Below the pieces are notes generated by a model. It saw only the letters and a program-made list of their open reading frames with translations. It was not told the origin of the DNA and did not search any database. Below, piece by piece: positions 12,816 to 21,465 of a stretch of DNA of 37,027 nt; position 1 is the stretch's first letter; every line of letters begins with the position of its first letter. The stretch is taken from positions 1 through 37,027 of the forward strand of contig MVQL01000159.1 of assembly GCA_002067205.1 (NCBI GenBank), read 5' to 3'. This DNA comes from Pelotomaculum sp. PtaB.Bin104. GTDB lineage: Bacteria > Bacillota > Desulfotomaculia > Desulfotomaculales > Pelotomaculaceae. The translations under genes were made by a program, and so were the position numbers.

Positions 12816-13679
12816 ATGCCATCAAATGACAATTCTACTCCGCTCACTGGAGAGATTCAGATGGGTGAGGGTATGACCATTGGGCAGGAATCTATTGATA
12901 CACCTGCCGCTGGAGGAGAAACTACCAGTGCAAGCAATAACGAAGTAAAGAAACCTGAAAGCGTTGAAGCCGCTCAAGAAGCCGCAACTCAACCTTCGGA
13001 GGACGATACTAAATTTGTTTCTGGTTCGCGTAAGGCGAGAGTTTTAGGCGAGTCCAGGCGCAAGCTTGCAGCGGTAGTCATTGAAAACGCAAAGAATAAT
13101 GCTGAGGGACGGGAACAGCTCAAACAACTTTTGGCTGAATCCCCTGAACTCGACAAGTATCTACAGAAACATTGGAAAAAAGACTACGAAGTAATCTTCA
13201 AAGACCGCATTGAGCGGGAATATGAAGAGGAGCAACTTGAAGCCGAAGACAAGGCTAAAATGCGTGCACGTGCCGAAATCCTTATTGAGCAACTCAAAGA
13301 GGAGAAAATAGAACAGGCTTACGACTTAGCTGAACGTCTGAAGTTCACTGGCAAAGAAGCTGAAGCATTAAAAGATTTAGCTTTAAAGTTGGAAGGACAG
13401 ACGATTGGTGACGAAGAACTGAACTACGAAGAGGCACTGAAGCGCGCCGCTTATACAATCAGACCAGACAAATCAAGGGCAGGGATAACTTCTCTACCTC
13501 AGGGTATAACCATGACGGAACCCCAGACTCAGAGCGTTGAAAAAGAAGTTGAATTGGATAAGCTCGCAAGTTTGAGTAAGAAATACCGTGGTGGGAAATA
13601 CCAGGAAGTAAAAGACAATCTTAAAATTGTTGAGAAGGGACTCCGCAATGGAGTCTTCCAACTGCCGATGGATGAATGA
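12816..13679 (+). CDS. capsid scaffold protein
   Basis: This 287-residue, strongly charged protein sits between portal and major capsid genes. The first 70 residues are disordered and Thr/Glu-rich, and residues about 80-215 are almost continuous Glu/Lys/Ala helix (EYEEEQLEAEDKAKMRARAE). A short basic-amphipathic C-terminal region follows (LDKLASLSKKYRGGKYQE), of the kind that binds capsid subunits. Scaffold proteins direct prohead assembly and then leave. Sequence is poorly conserved in such proteins, so composition and position carry the call. No protease motif is present. Confidence 0.7.
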   Translation: MPSNDNSTPLTGEIQMGEGMTIGQESIDTPAAGGETTSASNNEVKKPESVEAAQEAATQPSEDDTKFVSGSRKARVLGESRRKLAAVVIENAKNNAEGREQLKQLLAESPELDKYLQKHWKKDYEVIFKDRIEREYEEEQLEAEDKAKMRARAEILIEQLKEEKIEQAYDLAERLKFTGKEAEALKDLALKLEGQTIGDEELNYEEALKRAAYTIRPDKSRAGITSLPQGITMTEPQTQSVEKEVELDKLASLSKKYRGGKYQEVKDNLKIVEKGLRNGVFQLPMDE

Positions 13680-13728
13680 TGCCAGGAGGTTGAGGAGTAT
13701 CTAATACTCTTTAACTTCTTTATCTCAA

Positions 13729-14175
13729 ATGGCAAACTTCACATACCAAGGTACTGTGGGTGGAGTGAGTCCTGAAACTAAAGTCTTCAACGTAGTTGCT
13801 GGCGGTTCAGGTGGCTCTATTCTTCAGGGAGACCTTGTAACAGTAGACAACGGTTATGCAGCCCTCGTCGGTAACGGTGGAGGTGCGGCAGCGGGCCGTT
13901 ACGGTTTGGCTCGCACAACCTCAACTGAAACAGGTGCCGTCAACGGAACAGTAGAAGTCATCTATTGTCCAAGCGGCATTTTGGTCAAAGGCAAAGCAAC
14001 AACGCCAGGCAACCTAGCCGCTGGTGTTCTTTTCGATAGGGTCTCAGTGGACCTTTCTGGGACAGTTCAAACGATTGATGAGAACGATCCAGGTGCCGCT
14101 TATGCCCTGACAATCCTCAGTTACGACAACGCTACAGATGGTAACTGCATTTGTCAGTTACCTTGGCTTGCTTAA
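13729..14175 (+). CDS. capsid decoration / head stabilisation protein
   Basis: This 148-residue protein lies directly before the major capsid gene. It is Gly/Ala/Thr-rich and beta-rich (GGSILQGDLVTVDNGYAAL, GTVEVIYCPSGILV, LAAGVLFDRVSV), resembling the DUF2190/gpD-like decoration proteins that bind the outside of the head after expansion. It contains two cysteines and no signal peptide. Expected copy number and location follow from the family resemblance and the gene order. Confidence 0.65.
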   Translation: MANFTYQGTVGGVSPETKVFNVVAGGSGGSILQGDLVTVDNGYAALVGNGGGAAAGRYGLARTTSTETGAVNGTVEVIYCPSGILVKGKATTPGNLAAGVLFDRVSVDLSGTVQTIDENDPGAAYALTILSYDNATDGNCICQLPWLA

Positions 14176-14202
14176 ATTTTATTTCTTAATAATTGATTAA
14201 AC

Positions 14203-15093
14203 ATGGCTTCAACAAGTTTGAATCCATCCGACGTAAATAAGCTCGTACTTGAGTCTTTTACCTCAGGATGGAAAAGCTATCAGCCTAAATACCCTTACAT
14301 CTTCGAAGAAAGAGAACCTCAAAGAAAGGATGAAAAGTTCTCAATCACCGCTTCAGGTGGGGACATTACTCAGGTAGCTGAAGGCGCTGCTTTCCCGCAA
14401 GTAGACATCACCGAAGTTGGCAATAAGACAGTTAGCCAGCTCGAATATAAGGAAAGCCTCCCTGTCACAGAACTTCTGCGCAGGTTCGACAATTACGGCA
14501 CTGTAGTAGAAGAAGCTTCTAAACAGGGCTATCGCGCAAGACTGACTATGGATCGCGTCGGTGCGACCTTAATCAGCAATGCCACCACAACCACAACCAC
14601 ATGGGATGGATTAGCTTTGGCTAATGCTTCTCACCTTATTGGTAACACTGGCGTTACACAATCCAACGTAGTTTCCGGTGCGCTTACTGAGTCAACACTC
14701 AATACAGCCATCATCAACCTTCGCAAGATGAAGGACCACAATAATCAAGAGATGGCACTTATGCCAAGAACTCTCTTGGTCCCAGCCAATCTTGCCAAAA
14801 AGGCTTTTGAATTAACAGCTTCTCAGGGTTCACCTGAATCGGCTAACAGAAACTCAAACTTCTTCAATACACTTGGTCTTAACGTGGTTGTTTGGGAACT
14901 TCTGACATCAACAACCGCATGGATGTTGCTGGCTGATAAAGTCTTCACACGCTTCCGCTATCTGATCTCCATTCCTCCAAAGGTTGAATATATCAGGAGA
15001 CCAGAAACAGGTAACTACGAATACCAGCTCTCCTTCGATATGGGCGCTGGAGTTGTTGATTACCTCGGAGCCGAACATTCAACTGGCACCTAA
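14203..15093 (+). CDS. major capsid protein (HK97 fold)
   Basis: This 296-residue protein is the likely head subunit. The N-arm (residues 1-60) is followed by E-loop-like strands (SQLEYKESLPVTE), then a long helix (YRARLTMDRVGATLISN). A P-domain/A-domain pattern includes LMPRTLLVPANLAKKAFEL and a C-terminal strand set (YQLSFDMGAGVVDYLGAE). This matches Mu-gpT-like/HK97-fold coat proteins in length and order. It is preceded by scaffold and decoration genes. A short TTAATAATT leader before ATG replaces a Shine-Dalgarno site. Confidence 0.85.
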   Translation: MASTSLNPSDVNKLVLESFTSGWKSYQPKYPYIFEEREPQRKDEKFSITASGGDITQVAEGAAFPQVDITEVGNKTVSQLEYKESLPVTELLRRFDNYGTVVEEASKQGYRARLTMDRVGATLISNATTTTTTWDGLALANASHLIGNTGVTQSNVVSGALTESTLNTAIINLRKMKDHNNQEMALMPRTLLVPANLAKKAFELTASQGSPESANRNSNFFNTLGLNVVVWELLTSTTAWMLLADKVFTRFRYLISIPPKVEYIRRPETGNYEYQLSFDMGAGVVDYLGAEHSTGT

Positions 15094-15122
15094 AGATTTT
15101 ACTTCTTAACACTTATTAATAA

Positions 15123-15938
15123 ATGGCTGGTACAAACATAGAATCAGCTCTAACGTCTACACTCAAAATCAGAGAGACGGATTCTAACGGTCTTATCTTG
15201 TCTTGTACTTGTACTGGAGCGCCTCCGACAACTGCTAATATTTTCCAACACGGAGCTATTGCAGTTAGGACCGACTCTGGCACTGGAACAAAGGCAATTT
15301 ATGAGAACATTGGAAGTTCCGCCTCACCTTCTTGGAATCTGATGGGTGACGTTACAGCTGGTGAAATCACATTAGCTGAAGGCAGTATCCTAGTTGGTGA
15401 TTCATCAGGCGTAGCCACGGCATTAAGCGCAAAAAGTGATGGTAAGGTTTTAGTTGGGAATGGCACTACCATTACTTCTGTATCTGTTAGCGGGGATGCC
15501 ACATTAGCCTCTGATGGTACCTTAACTGTTACATCGGCCTTTTCTTCTGTGACCTTTAATTTATCCAAGGCCGACATTTTAGCAATGAATGGTACTCCAG
15601 TAGTGGTGGTAGCTGGACAAGCAGGCAAAACGATTGAATTTTTAGGCGCTACCATCGTCTATGATTACGATACTGCTACTTATGGCGCTGGAGGGGATGT
15701 AACTTTTGTTGAGGAAACCTCTGGAACAACACTGTCTACAGCTGTGTCTGCTGCCAACTCTTTTGGAGCAGCCGCAGATAAACTTGCAGAATTAAAGCCC
15801 GTGGGGACAACCATTGCCCCTACTTCTGGGAAGGGGCTTTGCATTACTAATGGGATAGGAGCTTTCACTGATCCGGGAACCGCTGCCGGGGTAGGGAGAC
15901 TCCACATTAGGTATCGCGTCGTCACCACTTCTCTATAA
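15123..15938 (+). CDS. virion fibre-like protein (271 aa)
   Basis: A beta-rich protein of 271 residues starts at ATG 15123. A GEITLAEGSILVGDSSGVATAL block (read in two halves) and KVLVGNGTTITSVSVSGDATL are the 'VLVGNxxGVAT' type repeats found in trimeric fibre shafts. The C-terminal 130 residues form a separate globular beta domain ending IRYRVVTTSL. It could be a head fibre or an accessory tail fibre. It is in the late operon and is followed by a strong hairpin. Confidence 0.6.
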   Translation: MAGTNIESALTSTLKIRETDSNGLILSCTCTGAPPTTANIFQHGAIAVRTDSGTGTKAIYENIGSSASPSWNLMGDVTAGEITLAEGSILVGDSSGVATALSAKSDGKVLVGNGTTITSVSVSGDATLASDGTLTVTSAFSSVTFNLSKADILAMNGTPVVVVAGQAGKTIEFLGATIVYDYDTATYGAGGDVTFVEETSGTTLSTAVSAANSFGAAADKLAELKPVGTTIAPTSGKGLCITNGIGAFTDPGTAAGVGRLHIRYRVVTTSL

Positions 15939-15948
15939 AGATCATTGT

Positions 15949-15974
15949 GCTGGTTCTCGGAAACGGGAGCCAGC
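15949..15974 (+). terminator. 11-base hairpin with GAAA tetraloop
   Basis: GCTGGTTCTCG (15949-15959) pairs with CGGGAGCCAGC (15964-15974), including two G-U pairs, around a GAAA loop (GNRA type, extra stable). It is 10 bases after a stop codon. Only a short TTTT lies nearby (at 15981-15984), so termination may be partial. It may set expression between capsid and fibre genes or protect the capsid mRNA 3' end. Confidence 0.55.
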
Positions 15975-16005
15975 CAAAGGTTTTATTCCATAAAAAAATA
16001 GCATC

Positions 16006-16500
16006 ATGTTGACAGGATTCTCTGATGAAAATAACCAGGTTCGGGAGGTGTCATACTCCGATCCACTCCCGGTAACGACCTCTCATTCAGGTCGGCTCGT
16101 AACCAAAACTATCACGTTCGACGGCACCGCGCATAAAGGACAGGCAAGCAGTGTAATACCTCTATTTACGGTGACAGGAAATGTCTACGTTAAGATATTT
16201 GGTATTTGCACAAAAGACTTAGTGAGCGCAGGCGGCGGCACTTTGGAGGTGGGTGTGGCTAATAACACTGCAGCTTTAATTGCACAGACTCTAGGTACGA
16301 CAATAGATAGCGGGGAAATATGGTACGACAACACACCGGTAGTCGGCACCACGGTTGCTACCAATGTTACCGAAAGGATCATAGCCAATGGAGCTGACAT
16401 TATAGGTACCGTAGGAACTGCCGATATTACCGACGGAGTCATCACGTTTTACTGCTATTTCCAGCCATTTGGCGGTGTCGGATCGGTAGAGGCAGCGTAG
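16006..16500 (+). CDS. beta-rich virion protein (164 aa)
   Basis: This 164-residue protein from ATG 16006 is Thr/Gly/Val-rich with alternating strands (HSGRLVTKTITFDGTAH, NVYVKIFGICTKDLV, DGVITFYCYFQPFGG) and no helix of note. It resembles small structural proteins found between capsid and tail genes, but I cannot assign a family. It ends in TAG at 16498-16500 with a TAA three codons later. It is co-directional with the next gene 21 bases away. Confidence 0.55.
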   Translation: MLTGFSDENNQVREVSYSDPLPVTTSHSGRLVTKTITFDGTAHKGQASSVIPLFTVTGNVYVKIFGICTKDLVSAGGGTLEVGVANNTAALIAQTLGTTIDSGEIWYDNTPVVGTTVATNVTERIIANGADIIGTVGTADITDGVITFYCYFQPFGGVGSVEAA

Positions 16501-16521
16501 TTTTTAACTTAACAATTTAAC

Positions 16522-17538
16522 ATGCAAAGAGGAGCTTCTAAAATAGCGACGACACAGACGTTAACTGCAAACTACGCGGCAACCAATACGATTGCCAGTT
16601 TTAGTATTAATGAGGAAACAATAGGACTTTTGGATATTTCCTATACCACTGGAGCAGCTGAAACCAACAACTCGCTGTATTTCAAAATTGAATATTCACC
16701 TGATGATGGGGTCACATGGATACAGGAAAGTCAGAGTTCGTTGAGTTCAAGTGTTAATACATTGACTGGAATTGAACATGTACTCACGGGTGCGGCAGCA
16801 GGAACAACCTATACTGCTCAATACATGATACCGTTCTGTTCTCGCACGATCCGCGTCACCGTTAAGGAGAGTGGCGTGGCGGCTAATTATGGGGTGTTGA
16901 ATATGTGGCTGACAGTAGCTTCGGATGCCTCAGTGGCAAGAAATATACAGGAATATTTACCCAGTACAGCATTGTCTGGATTGGCAACTGAAACTACACT
17001 TTCGACTTTAAATGGTAAAGTAACGGCCTGCAATACTGGAGCCGTAACTATTTCAGCAGCATTACCAGCAGGCACAAATGCAATAGGCAAATTGGCAAGT
17101 AACGATGGCGTTGATATTGGCAATGTTGATGTGGCATCAGTAGCGGCAGGCACTAATACGATTGGGCACGTATTCCAGTCGCCACAGGTGGGGACGGTGT
17201 TCTCTGGCACGGCAACGGCCACGGTGGCATCAGCTTTTGCCAATGTAGCGGCCTCGCAAACTGATTCAAGCATAGTTGCGGCCAATGGCTCTAAAGTTAT
17301 TTATGTACTTGGTTTTCAGGCGGTTTGTGGGGCAACAGCAACTAACCTCACTTTTAATTCGAAAGGCGGTGGAGCAGGGACGGCAATTTCGCCACTATAC
17401 GCCAATGCAGCCAATGGTGGTATCAGTTGCCCACCTTCAGGCATCCCTTACTTCAAAACAAGTGCTGGTGAGGCGTTAACCGTGACAACGGGAGCGGGTT
17501 CAACAACTGGCATAATCATACAATATATCCAAGTCTAA
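16522..17538 (+). CDS. virion fibre/neck protein with NVDVAS repeats
   Basis: This 338-residue protein has an N-terminal beta-sandwich (residues 1-135, with the Fn3-like YFKIEYSPDDGVTWIQESQ). A repeat region follows, LPAGTNAIGKLASNDGVDIG and NVDVASVAAGTNTIGHV, a pattern frequent in phage shaft proteins. The C-terminal beta domain is about 100 residues (NLTFNSKGGGAGTAISPLY). It ends in TAA overlapping the next ATG (TAATG). It probably is part of the fibre or neck apparatus. Confidence 0.6.
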   Translation: MQRGASKIATTQTLTANYAATNTIASFSINEETIGLLDISYTTGAAETNNSLYFKIEYSPDDGVTWIQESQSSLSSSVNTLTGIEHVLTGAAAGTTYTAQYMIPFCSRTIRVTVKESGVAANYGVLNMWLTVASDASVARNIQEYLPSTALSGLATETTLSTLNGKVTACNTGAVTISAALPAGTNAIGKLASNDGVDIGNVDVASVAAGTNTIGHVFQSPQVGTVFSGTATATVASAFANVAASQTDSSIVAANGSKVIYVLGFQAVCGATATNLTFNSKGGGAGTAISPLYANAANGGISCPPSGIPYFKTSAGEALTVTTGAGSTTGIIIQYIQV

Positions 17539-19967
17539 TGGCTAAACTAATAACTTGTGCAACTGGCAACTTCACCGCCGCTGGAACATGGCAAACATGC
17601 GACACCAACGGAGACAATATCGCAACACTGGGAAATGCGGTAGCATTAACGACCAGTGTGGTATACACGCCAACCTTTACCCCTGGAGCCATCACGGTAG
17701 ACGGGGTATTACTTTGTCTTTCTTACAGGAACGGAACCACAGGGACAATGACAGTAGAATTATATAATCATACTGACTCCGCCTCCGTAGCAAGCGTAAC
17801 AGTCAACGTTTCGGATTTGCCGCCAGTGACAAACGGAAAGATTGGTTACGTATTTTTCCATTTTGCAGACCAAACTTTAATTGCGGGAAAAGCCTATAAA
17901 ATCGGAGCGTCTACATCTTCATCTTCACAGGTTACCTTATATCGAGGGTCATCCACAGCAGGGGATTTCAGTAAAGCAATCAGGACAACTACCACGGCAG
18001 CACCCGGAGCGGGAGATTATCTTTATATCCCCGCGGAATTCAACTCGACATCATCAGTCAACACCTACACGGTGACAATGGATAACAATGACACTACTAT
18101 TTTTGCCAATATTTACGCTACGGGCAGCAATAGCGGAACTTCAACACTAACTTGGAAATATGACGCTAATACTCAACTTCAACTTAGCGGTTACCTTAAT
18201 TCCTATGCGGGTGGATTGATAACAATCGGGACAGCGGCTAATCCGATAGGGGCAAGCTACACAGCACAGATTGTGTTTAATTCTGCCAGTGTAATGGGTA
18301 TGTTTTCACAAGATACAGGACTGACTCATTGGTACGGAGATAATAGCCGTAGCATTGATTGGTGCAGACTCAACGCCGATTCCCTAACAGGGGCAACTTC
18401 ACTCACAGTCGACACTGACCTTTCAACAAACTGGAAAAACGGTGATGTTCTTTGTCTGGCTTCAACCGACAGGGACTATTCACACTGCGAGAAAATCACA
18501 ATGGGAGCAGATTCTAACGGTACTTCCCTTCCCACGGTATCGGCCTTGAGTTACGACCATGAAGGGGGCGGGACAAATGCAGATGTTAAAGCAGAAATAG
18601 GGAATCTTACCAGAAACATAAAATTCTCAATGACTGGTGGCGGTTCATGGACAATGTATTATATAGGGTCAGGCGCACCGAACGGAACATGGGCTGAATT
18701 TAGCGGCTTTGGGTATAATGGTAATGTTTTTAATAACCAGAAAACTGGAAACGCAGTATTCCAATATAATAGTTTCTATGATTTTACGGCGACAAATTCC
18801 ACGGCAAGCTGGAGCGCTGGTAACGTATCAAATACCTTTTCTAACAATATCGTTTACAACTGGCCGGGCGGTGTTTTTGGCAGTTTCGGGGCTACATCAG
18901 GAGCACACACAATTAACCACAACCTAATGTGTCTGACTACCAACTCATTATTCAGCGCAATATTGGTCTTCACCAGAGATGTGGGAAGTACAATAACTAA
19001 TAATGCAGCAGCAGGAATCCGCAAGGGCTACTGCTTATATCTTAATGAGAATGCAGCCTTTGGAACAATAACCGGCAATGTAGGGCATAGCGGAAGTGGC
19101 ATAGCCTTTTACTCCAATAGCACATCATCCCCTGCTAACTTATTTGACAGCAGCAACATAGCCTACCGCAACGATACGGGCTTCTTAGTTTCCGGATGGG
19201 TAGGCACAGGGGTAGCAGTTTCAGGACTAAAGAGTTTCCAAAATACAACCGATAATGTGAAATTGGCTTCCGCTTCAGGTGGGTGGTCATTTACATCCTG
19301 CACCTTAACTGGTTCAGCTAGTTACGCCACCACTAATGCACTTAATATTGAAAACTATATATCTGCTTCACCTTTGACCATTTCATCTTGCAGCATGGAC
19401 ACAGGGGTGACAAACGGTATCAATATTTCAGCGGCAGTTAATCCCCAAATCAGCAGTTACAATACCTTATTCCCATCTGTGCCAATTACAGGTTTAAGCA
19501 ACCTGACATGGGATGAAGATTATTCTATCGGAGGATATTTCCGGTCTTCAAAGCATAATCAGGTTGTCGGGGATTATTATTTTGCCTGCAAATACGGGAC
19601 GATAATGAATGGAGCAACCTACAGAACATCAGCACCGTCAGAACAAATTACACCTACTGACGCTACAAATAAAGTTCATTCAGCATTTAAAAGAGTAGGA
19701 GTTACAAACGGAGCAAACAAAACCGTTTCAGTTTATATCTACAAGTCAGCAGCCTACAACGGAAATCAGCCAAGGCTTAGGCTCCGGGCAAATACGGTGG
19801 CGGGAGTTTCTGATACAACACTTGCCACAGCTACGGGCGGTACAGAAGTTTGGGAGCAATTAACTGGCACAATCTCAACTCATACCAACACCTGCCAAAT
19901 CGAAATTTATATTGATTGTGATGGGGCGAACGGCACATTATCTATTAGTGATTGGAGCGTTTCTTAA
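17538..19967 (+). CDS. tailspike-like beta-helix protein with C-terminal beta-sandwich
   Basis: This 809-residue protein starts at ATG 17538 within the previous stop. Residues 1-160 form a beta-sandwich (TFTPGAITVDGVLLCLSYR). Residues about 190-660 show the repetitive N/T/G-rich strand-turn text of a right-handed parallel beta-helix (NIVYNWPGG, TINHNLMCL, GTITGNVGHSGSGIAFYSN). Residues about 675-809 form a carbohydrate-binding-like beta-sandwich (NKTVSVYIYKSA, CQIEIYIDCDGANG). Such proteins bind or cleave surface polysaccharide. No catalytic residues can be assigned with confidence, so receptor binding is the safer call. Confidence 0.7.
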   Translation: MAKLITCATGNFTAAGTWQTCDTNGDNIATLGNAVALTTSVVYTPTFTPGAITVDGVLLCLSYRNGTTGTMTVELYNHTDSASVASVTVNVSDLPPVTNGKIGYVFFHFADQTLIAGKAYKIGASTSSSSQVTLYRGSSTAGDFSKAIRTTTTAAPGAGDYLYIPAEFNSTSSVNTYTVTMDNNDTTIFANIYATGSNSGTSTLTWKYDANTQLQLSGYLNSYAGGLITIGTAANPIGASYTAQIVFNSASVMGMFSQDTGLTHWYGDNSRSIDWCRLNADSLTGATSLTVDTDLSTNWKNGDVLCLASTDRDYSHCEKITMGADSNGTSLPTVSALSYDHEGGGTNADVKAEIGNLTRNIKFSMTGGGSWTMYYIGSGAPNGTWAEFSGFGYNGNVFNNQKTGNAVFQYNSFYDFTATNSTASWSAGNVSNTFSNNIVYNWPGGVFGSFGATSGAHTINHNLMCLTTNSLFSAILVFTRDVGSTITNNAAAGIRKGYCLYLNENAAFGTITGNVGHSGSGIAFYSNSTSSPANLFDSSNIAYRNDTGFLVSGWVGTGVAVSGLKSFQNTTDNVKLASASGGWSFTSCTLTGSASYATTNALNIENYISASPLTISSCSMDTGVTNGINISAAVNPQISSYNTLFPSVPITGLSNLTWDEDYSIGGYFRSSKHNQVVGDYYFACKYGTIMNGATYRTSAPSEQITPTDATNKVHSAFKRVGVTNGANKTVSVYIYKSAAYNGNQPRLRLRANTVAGVSDTTLATATGGTEVWEQLTGTISTHTNTCQIEIYIDCDGANGTLSISDWSVS

Positions 19968-19976
19968 TTTATAATT

Positions 19977-20141
19977 ATGATAAAAAAAATATTGGGATTT
20001 CCGAGGCACAGAATAAGTGATGATGGGGTTGTCTATACTACCATTGGAGGAAATTGGAAAAAGAGGAAGGAGGTATTATCTCCATTGCTAATGCAAAAAA
20101 ATGATTGGGGATATTTAAGATGGAAGCACATAACCAATTAA
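19977..20141 (+). CDS. NUMOD4-like fragment of a homing endonuclease
   Basis: A 54-residue ORF from ATG 19977 reads FPRHRISDDGVVYTT, then GNWKKRK, and ends GYLRWKHITN. This follows the NUMOD4 pattern (P-x-Y-x-IS-x-xG-x-V-x-S ... K ... GY-x-x-x). That module normally precedes an HNH homing endonuclease, but no HNH domain follows here. It is probably the truncated end of a degraded endonuclease, or a free-standing DNA-binding module. It is inserted between the tailspike gene and small late genes. Confidence 0.5.
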   Translation: MIKKILGFPRHRISDDGVVYTTIGGNWKKRKEVLSPLLMQKNDWGYLRWKHITN

Positions 20142-20144
20142 TTT

Positions 20145-20312
20145 ATGGACAAAACGTGTGCTTATGAGTGGAATGCCCTGCCAGAGATGACGCTGGATAA
20201 TCCCATTGATGCGCAATGGGCGTGGAGTGCGCTACCAGAAGCAACTTTGCAGGACACGATAGTTATTACCACGGCATCACCAAAGAGGACATTGCTAGGA
20301 GTAGGGTTATAA
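20145..20312 (+). CDS. 55-aa protein with a duplicated motif
   Basis: ATG 20145, three bases after the preceding stop, begins a 55-residue ORF with two copies of a Trp motif. These are YEWNALPEMTLDNP (7-20) and WAWSALPEATLQDT (25-38), each W-x-A-LPE-x-TL-x-[DN]. The first half is acidic, and the tail is TTASPKRTLLGVGL. The duplication suggests a small repeat protein, perhaps a virion or assembly factor. No family is recognised. Confidence 0.5.
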   Translation: MDKTCAYEWNALPEMTLDNPIDAQWAWSALPEATLQDTIVITTASPKRTLLGVGL

Positions 20313-20336
20313 AAATTTATTCTTAATCAAACGACA

Positions 20337-20609
20337 ATGGATTGGGCACAGATCATAGAGGCAATCGGGAAGGTAGCTACGGAGAGCATAGCGATAGTAG
20401 TTCTTGGCGTGGGGCTTTATTTGTTTGCCACGTCTTTTAAAAAAGTGTCGGAATCTATAGAGAAGCTTGCCGAGGCCAGTTACCGCCAGAGCGAAGCATG
20501 GGTCAAGATGAGCGAGTCAGTAAACGTCTTAACGGAATACGTTAAAAACTTAAACTCAATGTTTGAAAAAGGGGAATGTCCTTTAAGCAAGCCAAGAAAT
20601 GACACATAG
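20337..20609 (+). CDS. membrane protein with one TM helix and coiled coil
   Basis: This 90-residue protein starts at ATG 20337 after a TTAATCAA box. A transmembrane helix (about 16-34, ESIAIVVLGVGLYLFATSF) is followed by a long amphipathic coiled coil (KKVSESIEKLAEASYR onward). It could be an early-lysis spanin or holin-like protein, or a virion-associated membrane protein; the lysis genes proper lie at 35911-36610. It overlaps the next ORF by 11 bases, suggesting coupled translation. Confidence 0.6.
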   Translation: MDWAQIIEAIGKVATESIAIVVLGVGLYLFATSFKKVSESIEKLAEASYRQSEAWVKMSESVNVLTEYVKNLNSMFEKGECPLSKPRNDT

Positions 20610-20811
20610 GTTATTAGAACATTTTGAAAAGGAGCACGTGATGTTTAAGGAAGGGGTCAAGTGTGAACCTCCTGGCGATATCAAGGTAAGGCTCGAAAAA
20701 ATCTCTGACAATATACACCGGTTAATCTGCCAAGCCTCAGCGATGAGGGATGATGGCAAGGATATATCCAAGATATTAGACCGCATAGAAGCGGAGTTCG
20801 ATAAAATTTAA
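20599..20811 (+). CDS. 70-aa helical protein, unknown
   Basis: ATG 20599 lies inside the end of the membrane-protein gene. The product is helical, basic and acidic in alternation, with a CEPPGDIKVRLEKISDNI segment and a C-terminal helix ISKILDRIEAEFDKI. It resembles small head-completion or assembly proteins preceding the adaptor gene, but no match can be claimed. It is 8 bases before the adaptor gene. Confidence 0.5.
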   Translation: MTHRLLEHFEKEHVMFKEGVKCEPPGDIKVRLEKISDNIHRLICQASAMRDDGKDISKILDRIEAEFDKI

Positions 20812-20819
20812 CAAACGAC

Positions 20820-21461
20820 ATGAGTACACTTGCTACTTACAAACAGTCACTCACATACAGGTTGGCCTCTTCCAATACCTCATACCATGATGATACTGAA
20901 AGGGAAGCCGCGATCAATGAAGCCATTGGAGATATAGCAGAGAGGTACGACATCCCGGCTCTCTATAAAAGGGGTAGCCTAACTTTTACTTCTGGCATGG
21001 CTACGATTCCCGCTGATTGTCTACGCATAGTCAAGATATGGAATCCGACCACGCAGACTATTGAGTATGAGTACATACCTGAAGATGAGTTTGATGGAAA
21101 GCCAACCACGGCAGCCAATTACTGGAGTATAGATTACGATACCGCGTCATCAACCAGGAAGATTAAGATACTGCCTGCCAGCATAACTACCGCCAATATA
21201 AGGTATATTTTTACACCAGCGGTATTGGCCAATGATTCGGATGTATCCAGTTTGCCGACTCAGTTTGATGATGCAGTTGCCTATAAAGCTGCTGCCATAC
21301 TTTTACGCAACGAAAGAAGTTGGGACGCATTTAAAGCCATGGATGATGAAGGCAATAAAATGACAATTAAAGCTATTGATGCCTTAAAAATCCAGGGTGG
21401 CACTAAAGCAGGCACACGTCTAAAGAGTCGGTACGAGAAATATCCACTAATTACTAATTGA
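20820..21461 (+). CDS. head-tail adaptor (gp4/gp11-like)
   Basis: This 213-residue protein resembles P22 gp4 and T7 gp11-type adaptors. An N-terminal helical bundle (ATYKQSLTYRLASSN, TEREAAINEAIGDIAERYD) is followed by a beta-rich middle with PADCLRIVKIWNP and a C-terminal helical tail (DDAVAYKAAAILLRNERSW). These proteins bind under the portal, hold in DNA and form the base of the short tail. The next gene encodes the matching tail nozzle or propeller. The call is supported by gene order and the EAINEAIGDIAERYD helix, common in the family. Confidence 0.75.
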   Translation: MSTLATYKQSLTYRLASSNTSYHDDTEREAAINEAIGDIAERYDIPALYKRGSLTFTSGMATIPADCLRIVKIWNPTTQTIEYEYIPEDEFDGKPTTAANYWSIDYDTASSTRKIKILPASITTANIRYIFTPAVLANDSDVSSLPTQFDDAVAYKAAAILLRNERSWDAFKAMDDEGNKMTIKAIDALKIQGGTKAGTRLKSRYEKYPLITN

Positions 21462-21465
21462 GATA

